Assembly: GCA_002369295.1 (NCBI GenBank)
Contig: DFDR01000241.1
Span: 1 to 6,821 of the forward strand
Length of the DNA: 6,821 bases
Reading direction: 5' to 3'
Source of the DNA: Desulfovibrionaceae bacterium UBA3823
GTDB taxonomy: Bacteria > Desulfobacterota > Desulfovibrionia > Desulfovibrionales > Desulfovibrionaceae
Shown here: positions 1-4,866 of the stretch, one piece after another
Numbering within the stretch: the first letter of the stretch is position 1
Layout: each line of letters starts with the position of its first letter
Notes under the pieces: generated by a model
The model's input: only the letters and a program-made list of their open reading frames with translations
Databases searched by the model: none
What the model was told of the DNA's origin: nothing
Made by a program: the position numbers and the translations under genes

Positions 1-908
1 TCCCAGAGCGTGACGAAAAGGCGATTGCCCTGCCCCGAGAGCCTGTAGGGAATGGAGAAGAGGCACAGGCGCGTGCCGGCAGGCACGCTCACGCGCTCTT
101 CGGGGCCGGCATTGGGACCGGCATTGCTGGCCCGGCTTACGGTCAGGGCTTCCCCGAGGGAGAAGGACGCAAGCCCCTTCGGACTGACGGCGAGTATGCC
201 GAAGCGGTCGTTCTCGATGCGCTCCCTGTCATGGGGCGTCAGGCTGGCGGGCCTGACGAAGTCGGCGCGGATGAAGGCCTCCTCCCGAAGGTAGGCCGTC
301 TCCTCCTGCCGCTCCAGCACGTAGAGCACGTGGTACCACTTTCTGCCATCGCCTGAGGACGTCTGCCTGGAGGCAATGAGCTCGCTGTGCCAGCCTCCCC
401 CGCCCTCGTTGGCCACGCCCGCCTCCTCGTACCCGCTGCCGGGCCCCCTGCGCAGGCGCACGGAGGAGCCCGCGACCTTGAGACGGACAAGGCCCTGCAC
501 AAAGTCGTCGGCCTGCCGGCAGAGGGCTTCCTTCGGCACCAGCGCCGCGGCCTGGCCTGCCTCCCCAGCCTGCGCCCGGGGCGCAAGCCTGGGCGCAGGG
601 GACTCGAGGTCCGCCACGCGGACAAAGACGTTCTCGCCCGGCAGGCCGTACTTCCTGTAGACGTACCAGGCGCCGTCGCCGCTGTCGATTTCGCAGATCT
701 CGGCCCACTCGCCGGGGGTCGTGCCGTTGCAGACATGAAGCTTCCAGCCCTTCCTGGCGCGGTCCACGACCCTCGAGCCTGCGTCGGGCTTCACGTGGAG
801 CGCAGCGCCGCTGGGCGGAACTTCGTAGATGCCGGCTGCCTCAGCGGCCTGTGAAGCGCCGAACAGCAGGATGCCGGCAGCCGCAAGAATCTGGAACGAC
901 CTGGTCAT
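1..908 (-). CDS. Secreted protein with two bacterial SH3-like modules (C-terminus beyond the window)
   Basis: Reading the minus strand from the ATG at 908 gives 302 residues with no stop up to the left edge. A GAAGGAG ribosome site (917-923) lies 8 nt upstream of this ATG. Residues 1-24 form a signal peptide: MTRSF, a hydrophobic stretch ILAAAGILLFGA, and a likely cleavage after AEA (22-24). The mature protein is therefore exported to the periplasm or beyond. Residues about 27-100 (IYEVPPSGAALHVKPDAGSR... FVRVADL) and about 140-220 (VRLKVAGSSVRLRRGPGSGY... FIRADFVRP) each resemble a bacterial SH3 module, with the typical 'lnvRsgPgtgy' type strand. They are joined by an Ala/Pro-rich linker (102-125). 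Residues 221-302 are an unrecognised third region. Such modules often bind peptidoglycan or protein ligands, but no ligand can be read here. The SH3 assignment is by eye. The other long frames over this stretch are shadows. Confidence 0.8.
   Translation of the reverse strand, partial: MTRSFQILAAAGILLFGASQAAEAAGIYEVPPSGAALHVKPDAGSRVVDRARKGWKLHVCNGTTPGEWAEICEIDSGDGAWYVYRKYGLPGENVFVRVADLESPAPRLAPRAQAGEAGQAAALVPKEALCRQADDFVQGLVRLKVAGSSVRLRRGPGSGYEEAGVANEGGGGWHSELIASRQTSSGDGRKWYHVLYVLERQEETAYLREEAFIRADFVRPASLTPHDRERIENDRFGILAVSPKGLASFSLGEALTVSRASNAGPNAGPEERVSVPAGTRLCLFSIPYRLSGQGNRLFVTLW
102..125. repeat. In-frame 12-bp tandem duplication in the SH3-like protein gene
   Basis: Two adjacent 12-mers, GGGGCCGGCATT and GGGACCGGCATT, differ at one base. 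Read on the minus strand they encode NAGP twice in a row (residues 263-266 and 267-270) in the third region of the secreted protein. This looks like a small slippage duplication that keeps the frame. Confidence 0.8.
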
Positions 909-1002
909 GGGGCAAACTCCTTCACGCCGCGGGTGCGAAAAGCCGGCTGGTGGTCGGCGTCCCCGCCAGCCCGCCGGAAAAGCTTACGAACATGGGCTCC
1001 AC

Positions 1003-1040
1003 GGTGCAAGAACGGGGTGCAAGGACGGGGGCAAGGACGG
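1003..1040. repeat. Three-copy 12-13 bp tandem repeat in the divergent intergenic region
   Basis: Three consecutive units lie at 1003-1015 (GGTGCAAGAACGG), 1016-1028 (GGTGCAAGGACGG) and 1029-1040 (GGGCAAGGACGG). Unit 2 differs from unit 1 at one base, and unit 3 lacks the T. The array is the most ordered element between the divergent genes starting at 908 (minus) and 1133 (plus). It ends 13 bp before the candidate -35 box of the forward promoter. It could be a set of binding sites for a regulator or simple replication slippage; the sequence alone does not decide. Confidence 0.75.
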
Positions 1041-1053
1041 CCTCAGCTCCCCG

Positions 1054-1082
1054 TTTACAGCACAGCGCGCCTGGCTTACAAA
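1054..1082 (+). promoter_or_regulatory. Candidate sigma-70 promoter of gene A
   Basis: TTTACA (1054-1059, five of six to TTGACA) is followed after 17 bp by TACAAA (1077-1082, four of six to TATAAT). Transcription would start near 1089 and give a leader of about 44 nt carrying AGGAG at 1123-1127. It was found by eye; the fit is fair and untested. No convincing promoter was found for the divergent minus-strand gene, only a weak TTGCAC-N17-TAAGCT candidate. Confidence 0.35.
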
Positions 1083-1132
1083 AGGCCCGCCAAGGCACCG
1101 CAGCAGACGGGGCGCCAGCAGCAGGAGCAATC

Positions 1133-1741
1133 ATGTTTTCAAGTAGCAGGAAACGACGGGCTGGCAATCTGCCGGCTGAAACAATCGACAAGCTGGAAGC
1201 CTACCTTGATCAGCACTATGCCTATAGGGCAGATGTCAAGTATCGAAGCTTCTGCGGCAAAATCAAAGCCCTTTTTGACCGCGCAGATGCGGAAGCCAGA
1301 GAGCGGGAACAAAGCAAAGAAAAGCTCCTTGACGAAAACTACGTCTATGGCTCTGATCCCTATGTCCATGCTCTTGAAAACTTCATTCAGAGAGAACGAG
1401 AAAATATTAAAAATTCATTCTACAATCATTTGCTAAAAAAAATACAAGAAAAGAATTTAGACCAAGTTGAAGTTTACAAACAGGCTCGAATCGATAGGAA
1501 ACTTTTTTCTAAAATTCGTTGTATTCCTGATTATATACCAGCAAAAAAAACAGTATTATCTCTTGCAATATCTATGCATTTATCCATCGATGAAACAGTA
1601 GAATTGCTTAAATATTGCGGTTTTTCTCTTTCTGAAACAATACTTTTTGATGTCATTATAAGTTTTTATATCTCTAACAAGCATTACGATATCGATGACA
1701 TCAACAATGCTTTGTTTGAATATACAAAAAGTACTTTATGA
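1133..1741 (+). CDS. Gene A: small protein with a C-terminal helix-turn-helix-like domain (paralog of gene B)
   Basis: The protein has 202 residues. The start at 1133 is chosen because AGGAG (1123-1127) lies 5 nt upstream. The frame stays open back to an ATG at 851, but that would run antisense through the signal-peptide region of the neighbouring gene. Residues 1-85 are charged and mostly helical, including KLEAYLDQHYAYR (20-32) and an RADAEAREREQSKEK stretch (50-64). Residues 95-202 form a compact domain with VYKQARIDRKLFSKIR (114-129) and PAKKTVLSLAISMHLSIDET (136-155). These resemble helices 2-3 and the following helices of a Cro/XRE fold. From memory, a C-terminal domain with the motif 'VYKRAxIDRKLFSKIR...YDIfeINeaLF' is widespread in Firmicutes proteins of unknown function. 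DNA binding is inference. There is no signal peptide or membrane segment. GC is about 50% over codons 4-82 and about 28% afterwards. Confidence 0.8.
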   Translation: MFSSSRKRRAGNLPAETIDKLEAYLDQHYAYRADVKYRSFCGKIKALFDRADAEAREREQSKEKLLDENYVYGSDPYVHALENFIQRERENIKNSFYNHLLKKIQEKNLDQVEVYKQARIDRKLFSKIRCIPDYIPAKKTVLSLAISMHLSIDETVELLKYCGFSLSETILFDVIISFYISNKHYDIDDINNALFEYTKSTL

Positions 1742-1830
1742 AAAAATATTCTATGTAATTAGATTGTTATAAATTAACATACTAACTTAGACATATGCAC
1801 TAAAGTAATAAAATATAGATTCAGCATTTG

Positions 1831-1867
1831 AGAGTGGAAGCAGATGATGCGCTTCCACTCTTTTTTT
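1831..1867 (+). terminator. Rho-independent terminator after gene A
   Basis: AGAGTGGAAGC (1831-1841) pairs perfectly with GCTTCCACTCT (1851-1861) around a 9-nt loop, followed directly by a T-run (1861-1867). There is no T-run on the other side, so it acts on the plus strand. It lies about 90 nt beyond the gene A stop and makes A and B separate transcription units. Confidence 0.92.
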
Positions 1868-1983
1868 GTCGCTCGAAAAGCGACCTCTTATCAGCATGAG
1901 CCTGCTACATTGCCGACGTTGCTTCTTCAAGGCACAACGAAGGCCCGAATGAATTTTCTATATTTCTTTTTATTATATAAATA

Positions 1984-2019
1984 TACATAGTTAATATGTA
2001 AATATTTTTCCTACATATT
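1984..2019. promoter_or_regulatory. Cluster of TACATA/TATGTA motifs upstream of gene B, possible operator
   Basis: TACATA occurs at 1984-1989, its reverse complement TATGTA at 1995-2000, and TACATATT at 2012-2019. The last two form an 8-bp dyad, AATATGTA (1993-2000) with TACATATT (2012-2019), around 11 bp. The array ends 36 bp before the gene B start, where a promoter would be expected; several AT-rich -10-like hexamers are present and none can be singled out. Chance repetition is a real alternative in DNA this AT-rich. Confidence 0.3.
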
Positions 2020-2055
2020 GTCTATATTTTTAAAAATAATACAGTAGAGTTCAGC

Positions 2056-2529
2056 ATGACTTCTCGAAAATTAAACACGCATGAAATCAATAATGATTTA
2101 ATGCAAGATGAAAACCATCAATATCTTGATGCTCATAATGAAATAAACAAAGATCAACATCTTGATTATCTCATAAATCATGAGCATGAATCTAGAAAAA
2201 AATCTTTTTATCAAACATTAATGGTTTTTGTCAACGAAAAAGGACTCGATACTGTTGCTGTTTATAAGCGAGCAGGGATTGATAGAAAACTATTTTGGAA
2301 AATTAGATCTTTGCCTGAGTATGTCCCAGCTAAAAAGACAATCATTGCTCTTGCATTAGCAATGGAACTTACTCTAGAACAAACACAAAAACTTCTTAAT
2401 GCTGGCGGTTATACACTTTCTAAAAATCTTTTATCTGACCTAATTATTGAAATTTGTATCAAAGAATGCATTTATGATATCAATGATATTAATCTTATTC
2501 TTTTTAAACACAAGCAAAATTTATTATAA
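2056..2529 (+). CDS. Gene B: small protein with a helix-turn-helix-like domain (paralog of gene A)
   Basis: The protein has 157 residues. The first 49 are polar, rich in Asn, His, Asp and Glu, and probably poorly ordered. Residues 50-157 align without gaps to residues 95-202 of gene A; I count about 53 identities in about 108 positions. The core VAVYKRAGIDRKLFWKIR (67-84) and PAKKTIIALALAMELTLEQT (91-110) match the Cro/XRE-like pattern, and the end carries YDINDINLILF (140-150). The ribosome site is weak (TAGAG at 2045-2049), which suggests low translation. Composition is AT-rich throughout, unlike the 5' part of gene A. The N-terminal part differs from that of A, so the pair shares only the C-terminal module. 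It is likely cytoplasmic. DNA binding is inferred from the helix pattern; function is unknown. Confidence 0.8.
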   Translation: MTSRKLNTHEINNDLMQDENHQYLDAHNEINKDQHLDYLINHEHESRKKSFYQTLMVFVNEKGLDTVAVYKRAGIDRKLFWKIRSLPEYVPAKKTIIALALAMELTLEQTQKLLNAGGYTLSKNLLSDLIIEICIKECIYDINDINLILFKHKQNLL

Positions 2530-2594
2530 TAATTTAAGATAAACATAATATCATCAATATATCGCAAGTTAACAGACATCCCCCGCTCTTGTCC

Positions 2595-2623
2595 TTTACA
2601 GGAAAGCTCTCGGCGCGTAGAGT
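2595..2623 (+). promoter_or_regulatory. Candidate sigma-70 promoter of the C-D operon
   Basis: TTTACA (2595-2600) is separated by 17 bp from TAGAGT (2618-2623, four of six to TATAAT). Transcription would begin near 2630, leaving a leader of about 57 nt before the gene C ATG. The -35 hexamer and spacing equal those of the candidate promoter of gene A. Found by eye; a fair but untested match. Confidence 0.35.
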
Positions 2624-2632
2624 GCCACCTCG

Positions 2633-2664
2633 CGCGACATTCGCTCCGGCTTTTGTCGCGAATG
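2633..2664 (+). promoter_or_regulatory. Structured 5' leader of gene C with two overlapping hairpins
   Basis: CGCGACA (2633-2639) pairs with TGTCGCG (2654-2660), and CATTCGC (2638-2644) pairs with GCGAATG (2658-2664). The arms overlap, so the two 7-bp stems exclude each other. A third imperfect hairpin (GCTT..CCC gaa GGG.AAGC, 2664-2683) follows and would bury the likely ribosome site GAAGGG (2673-2678), 8 nt before the ATG. No known riboswitch class is recognised. It could control translation of gene C or be a DNA-binding dyad. Confidence 0.35.
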
Positions 2665-2686
2665 CTTTTCCCGAAGGGCAAGCACT

Positions 2687-3325
2687 ATGATCACTTCTAT
2701 TTTACTTGGGATTTGCCTTCTTGCCATCATGCCTTACTTGCTGAAGCTATTTCATATCATCATATTTCTCGGCTATGCTCTCTATGTATTTATTTCCTGC
2801 AAAGATGTACGTCAAAATATTATACAAACGATAAATCATCATGTTGAACAAAATTTAAAAATATGTCAGCAAAATGACACAAATAGCGCTGTCAAAAGTG
2901 AATATGATTATTCTATATATGAATTTGATGAAGAAGCATTTGAATTTGTTAAATCAAAAGCAAAACAATATGGATACGCAATATCTTTGCAATTTGAACT
3001 TGCCACATTTTATATTAAATCTCATGTAAGAGACAAAAATGTAGAAAATATTCTTGCACGTAAATTTATCTTTGACTGGCTTGACGAATCAAGAAAGAGT
3101 ACTCTTGATGCTGTCCGTGAATTTATCTCAACATGTGGCATTGCTGAATTAGATTATATCGGATCAAGAGATAAAAATATTGATGAATTAGATGCATATC
3201 TCAATGAAATACAGCAATGCATTAAAGAAATATCCTATATTGATGAAGAATTGAATGCCGTGTTTAATATTGAGATTATCAAATACCTTCAGCAAAAATA
3301 TAAGATTGGTTACTATCTCGAGTAG
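2687..3325 (+). CDS. Gene C: membrane-anchored helical protein of unknown function
   Basis: The protein has 212 residues and is not recognised. The first 37 are hydrophobic, with ITSILLGICLLAIMPYLL (2-19) and LFHIIIFLGYALYVFISC (21-38) split only by one Lys, so there are one long or two closely spaced membrane segments. The rest (39-212) is polar, Lys/Glu/Asp-rich and predicted by eye to be mostly helical; the end is rich in Tyr and Lys (KYLQQKYKIGYYLE). No catalytic motif is visible. The ATG at 2687 follows GAAGGG (2673-2678) and a GC-rich structured leader. GC is 33-38% over the membrane segments and 27-28% further on. Gene D begins 17 nt after the stop with its own GGGAG, so the two are probably co-transcribed. 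The soluble part probably faces the cytoplasm, since Lys39 and Arg42 follow the second segment, but this is uncertain. Confidence 0.75.
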   Translation: MITSILLGICLLAIMPYLLKLFHIIIFLGYALYVFISCKDVRQNIIQTINHHVEQNLKICQQNDTNSAVKSEYDYSIYEFDEEAFEFVKSKAKQYGYAISLQFELATFYIKSHVRDKNVENILARKFIFDWLDESRKSTLDAVREFISTCGIAELDYIGSRDKNIDELDAYLNEIQQCIKEISYIDEELNAVFNIEIIKYLQQKYKIGYYLE

Positions 3326-3342
3326 CTCTTGGGAGTCTACGC

Positions 3343-3870
3343 ATGAGCTTCGCCACGCTTTTTCTCGTCTGCCTTGCGCTCTACGTCTTGCTGCGGCTGT
3401 TCCGCGGCGCCAAAACGGCATGGCGCTGCACAGTCTATCTTGAGGGCATGCTCGAGCACAGCGAGATCTTCCATGGCTATCTCTATCTCATCGACCGCTT
3501 TGCCGGCCATGCCAATCCCTTCACGGCCAGCCATGCCGGGGAGGAGAATCTTGCCCTCGGCTATCTCTTCGCGCTCAGCCAGGCCACGGCCGAGGCCATG
3601 CTGAAGCTGGCGCGCCTTCCGCGCCTGGCCAGGCGCCAGCCTGCCCTCCTCAAGCGGCAGTTCCTGGCGCAGAAGGATGCGCTGCTGGCTCTCCAGCACA
3701 ACGCCGAGCTCACGCGCAAGGCCTACCACGGCTATGCGGAAGTCTGCGCCCTGCGCGCATACCCAAACGTCGGCTGCGAGCGCTTTGTCCAGCTGCTGGC
3801 CGAACTTGCGGACGCCATGCGCAGGGAGGCCTGCGGCATGCCGGCGCAGGGCTGGCAGGAACCAGGCTAG
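3343..3870 (+). CDS. Gene D: membrane-anchored helical protein of unknown function
   Basis: The protein has 175 residues and is not recognised. One membrane segment (FATLFLVCLALYVLLRLF, 3-20) is followed by Arg21, Lys24 and Arg28, which by the positive-inside rule puts the remaining part in the cytoplasm. Residues 30-165 are helical, with an Ala/Leu/Arg-rich middle (80-130). No enzyme motif is seen. GGGAG (3331-3335) lies 7 nt before the ATG. The gene is GC-rich like the flanking chromosome, although gene C just upstream is AT-rich. The C-terminal parts of C and D show a faint parallel (C 122-180 against D 102-160), too weak to claim homology. The stop TAG (3868-3870) overlaps the stop of convergent dgkA within one CTAG. 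Confidence 0.75.
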   Translation: MSFATLFLVCLALYVLLRLFRGAKTAWRCTVYLEGMLEHSEIFHGYLYLIDRFAGHANPFTASHAGEENLALGYLFALSQATAEAMLKLARLPRLARRQPALLKRQFLAQKDALLALQHNAELTRKAYHGYAEVCALRAYPNVGCERFVQLLAELADAMRREACGMPAQGWQEPG

Positions 3871-4253
3871 AAGAAGCAGTTTCTGACGAGGGCGGCGCTC
3901 CACACGCCAAGGATGAGCATCTGCGCCACGAACTGGGCCGCGCTCCCGCAGTCCTTGGCCTTCTTCGACAGGGGATGCCGCTCCAGGGATATCCTGTCGA
4001 TGGCGCTCTCGACGGCCGTGTTCAGCAGCTCCGTGATGAGGGAGACGGCGCAGACGCCGGCAAGCACGGCGGTTTCCGCAAAGCTCCTTCCCACGACGAA
4101 GGCCAGGGGCGCGAGCACGCAGCTGAGCAGGACGACCTGCCGGAAGGCCGTCTCGTCGCGGTAGGCGACCCTGAGCCCCTCGAGGGAGTTGCGCAAGGCA
4201 AAAGCAATGTGTCGCGCGCCTTCACTGGCGTGAAGGCGTTCGAAAAGCTTCAT
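3867..4253 (-). CDS. dgkA: Diacylglycerol kinase (DgkA family, integral membrane)
   Basis: The protein has 128 residues, close to the 122 of E. coli DgkA, a trimeric inner-membrane kinase that phosphorylates diacylglycerol to phosphatidic acid with ATP and recycles lipid released by glucan and lipopolysaccharide modification. The family signature is present: ETAFRQ (34-39), ELLNTAVESAIDR (75-87), then H93, LSKKAKDCGSAA (95-106). E34, E75, N78, E82, D86, K100 and D101 match the metal-binding and catalytic residues E28, E69, N72, E76, D80, K94 and D95 of the E. coli enzyme (recalled). Three hydrophobic segments lie at about 40-55, 58-75 and 107-123. I chose the ATG at 4253 although a TTG at 4286 extends the frame by 11 codons, because that TTG lies inside the terminator of the upstream gene. 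No strong ribosome site precedes 4253. Confidence 0.93.
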   Translation of the reverse strand: MKLFERLHASEGARHIAFALRNSLEGLRVAYRDETAFRQVVLLSCVLAPLAFVVGRSFAETAVLAGVCAVSLITELLNTAVESAIDRISLERHPLSKKAKDCGSAAQFVAQMLILGVWSAALVRNCFF

Positions 4254-4284
4254 GGACAAATCCAGACGCCGGCCCCGGCCTTGC

Positions 4285-4310
4285 AAAAAGCCCCCCCCGG
4301 GGAGGGGCGT
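4285..4310 (-). terminator. Rho-independent terminator after the conserved unknown gene
   Basis: Read on the minus strand, GCCCC (4308-4304) and a further CCCC pair with a run of eight G and a C (4298-4290), followed by TTTTT (4289-4285). It lies 20 bases past the stop of the gene at 4330-4752 and 32 bases before the dgkA start, so dgkA depends on read-through or on a promoter hidden in the short gap. Confidence 0.75.
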
Positions 4311-4329
4311 TTCTGCCGGGCCGGGACGG

Positions 4330-4752
4330 CTAGTACTGCTTGATGTAGTCGTCGAGCGTCGCCGCGGTGCAGTTGCGCGAGACCCAGTAGGCGCAGGCCC
4401 AGACCGTCAGGGCCGCGGCCTGGGTGTCGTCCAGGGTGCGCAGCTTCAGCTCCAGGCTGCTTTTGCTCGCGCCGTGCGCGGCGTTGATCTTGTTGCGGTC
4501 GCAGGCGTCCAGGATCCTGACGGTGAGGTACGAGGGCCTCGTGTTGTCGGGATCGATTTTGACGTCCTTGTGCGCGTCCACGATGGTCTTCAGCTCAGCG
4601 GGCGTGAAGATGCTCTTCACGTTGCTGATGGCGCGGAAAAAGGTGTCCACTGCCCAGGGCAAAATGAACTCCGCTCCTGCGCTCTTGGTTCTGAAGTAGT
4701 CCTTGAGCCAACGTTCCTGCTCTTCGTTTATCCGAGCGGCCACTTGAGGCAT
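4330..4752 (-). CDS. Conserved small soluble protein of unknown function
   Basis: The protein has 140 residues. The ATG at 4752 is favoured over upstream starts (open frame back to 4917) because a perfect AGGAGG (4760-4765) lies 7 nt upstream, and the longer forms would run into the end of dapB. The protein is mainly helical: NEEQERWLKDYFRTKSAGAE (9-28), a FILPWAVDTFFRAI segment (29-42), TPAELKTIVDAHKDVKI (50-66), and a Trp/Ala-rich C-terminus (QAAALTVWACAYWV, 111-124) that is too short and interrupted to be a clear membrane anchor. It has no signal peptide. I recall similar uncharacterised proteins in Desulfovibrio, but no function. It has its own ribosome site and terminator, and AT-rich DNA upstream probably holds its promoter. 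Confidence 0.8.
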   Translation of the reverse strand: MPQVAARINEEQERWLKDYFRTKSAGAEFILPWAVDTFFRAISNVKSIFTPAELKTIVDAHKDVKIDPDNTRPSYLTVRILDACDRNKINAAHGASKSSLELKLRTLDDTQAAALTVWACAYWVSRNCTAATLDDYIKQY

Positions 4753-4837
4753 CGCCCAACCTCCTGGAGCGCATGGACGGGCCATGCGCTCGGTAGCATG
4801 TAGCGGCGCTGTGCGCCTTGCCCAGAGATTGGCATAG

Positions 4838-4866
4838 TATCTAGCAGAAATCAAGATATTATCTAG
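4838..4866. repeat. Direct repeat TATCTAG, 22 bp apart, over the end of dapB
   Basis: TATCTAG occurs at 4838-4844 and 4860-4866, two helical turns apart, in the AT-rich gap between dapB and the downstream unknown gene. The second copy contains the dapB stop and overlaps an 11-bp palindrome, AGATATTATCT (4855-4865). The position fits an operator or promoter region for the gene starting at 4752; no clear -35/-10 pair was found. Confidence 0.3.

Larger units (their letters stand above)
1742..2055. other. Intergenic region between paralogs A and B
   Basis: This 314-base gap holds, in order: AT-rich 3' sequence of the gene A transcript; the intrinsic terminator at 1831-1867; a short hairpin GTCGCT/AGCGAC (1868-1873 with 1879-1884); a more GC-rich stretch at about 1885-1950 with no recognisable coding or RNA signature; and the very AT-rich leader of gene B from about 1950. 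The longest ATG reading seen in the GC-richer stretch is only 18 codons and has no support. No RNA gene was recognised. Confidence 0.6.
1385..3325. other. AT-rich accessory island with an internal GC-rich patch
   Basis: Sixty-base blocks counted by hand give 43-55% GC for 1141-1380 and 22-33% for 1381-1680. Blocks inside genes B and C are about 27-38%, and blocks inside gene D after 3343 reach 55-75%. The left boundary falls inside gene A near 1385, and the right boundary coincides with the stop of gene C. A GC-rich patch at about 2576-2686 interrupts the island. No integrase, transposase, tRNA or flanking direct repeat was found, so the means of acquisition is unknown. Low GC plus proteins recalled from low-GC bacteria suggest horizontal transfer. 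Relaxed or xenogeneic-silenced native genes remain possible. Confidence 0.65.

Noticed and set aside
229..854. Long open frames on both strands over the left end (such as 229-708 minus, 239-736 minus, 387-854 plus)
   Set aside because: They overlap the 302-residue minus-strand frame that has a signal peptide, SH3-like modules and a good ribosome site; their translations are Arg/Pro/Ala-rich shadow sequence.
851..1132. N-terminal extension of gene A to the ATG at 851
   Set aside because: It runs antisense over the start of the secreted-protein gene and through the tandem repeats. The start at 1133 has a proper AGGAG and the extension looks like open GC-rich frame by chance.
1885..1950. Possible tiny ORF or IS remnant in the GC-richer stretch between A and B
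   Set aside because: Only 18 codons from an ATG, no ribosome site, no inverted-repeat ends and no transposase similarity.
1820..2057. TTCAGCAT repeated at 1820-1827 and 2050-2057 as possible duplication borders or att sites
   Set aside because: Eight bases without extended similarity, not at the composition boundaries, and no integrase in the window.
2472..2681. Minus-strand 69-codon frame between B and C
   Set aside because: It covers the promoter and leader of gene C and the end of gene B, has no recognisable content, and is likely chance.
909..3342. CRISPR array, tRNA or toxin-antitoxin pair in the accessory region
   Set aside because: No regularly spaced repeats, no cloverleaf-like sequence, and the A/B pair are paralogs separated by a terminator, not an overlapping two-gene toxin-antitoxin unit.
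3337..3903. 188-codon minus-strand frame opposite gene D
   Set aside because: Gene D has a ribosome site, a membrane anchor and operon spacing; the antisense frame would also overlap the dgkA end and has no recognisable features.
4254..4286. TTG start of dgkA at 4286
   Set aside because: It lies within the T-run and stem of the upstream terminator. The ATG at 4253 gives the normal family length.
3975..4343. Plus-strand frames opposite dgkA (3913-4164, 3975-4343)
   Set aside because: dgkA is certain from its conserved residues; these are shadows.
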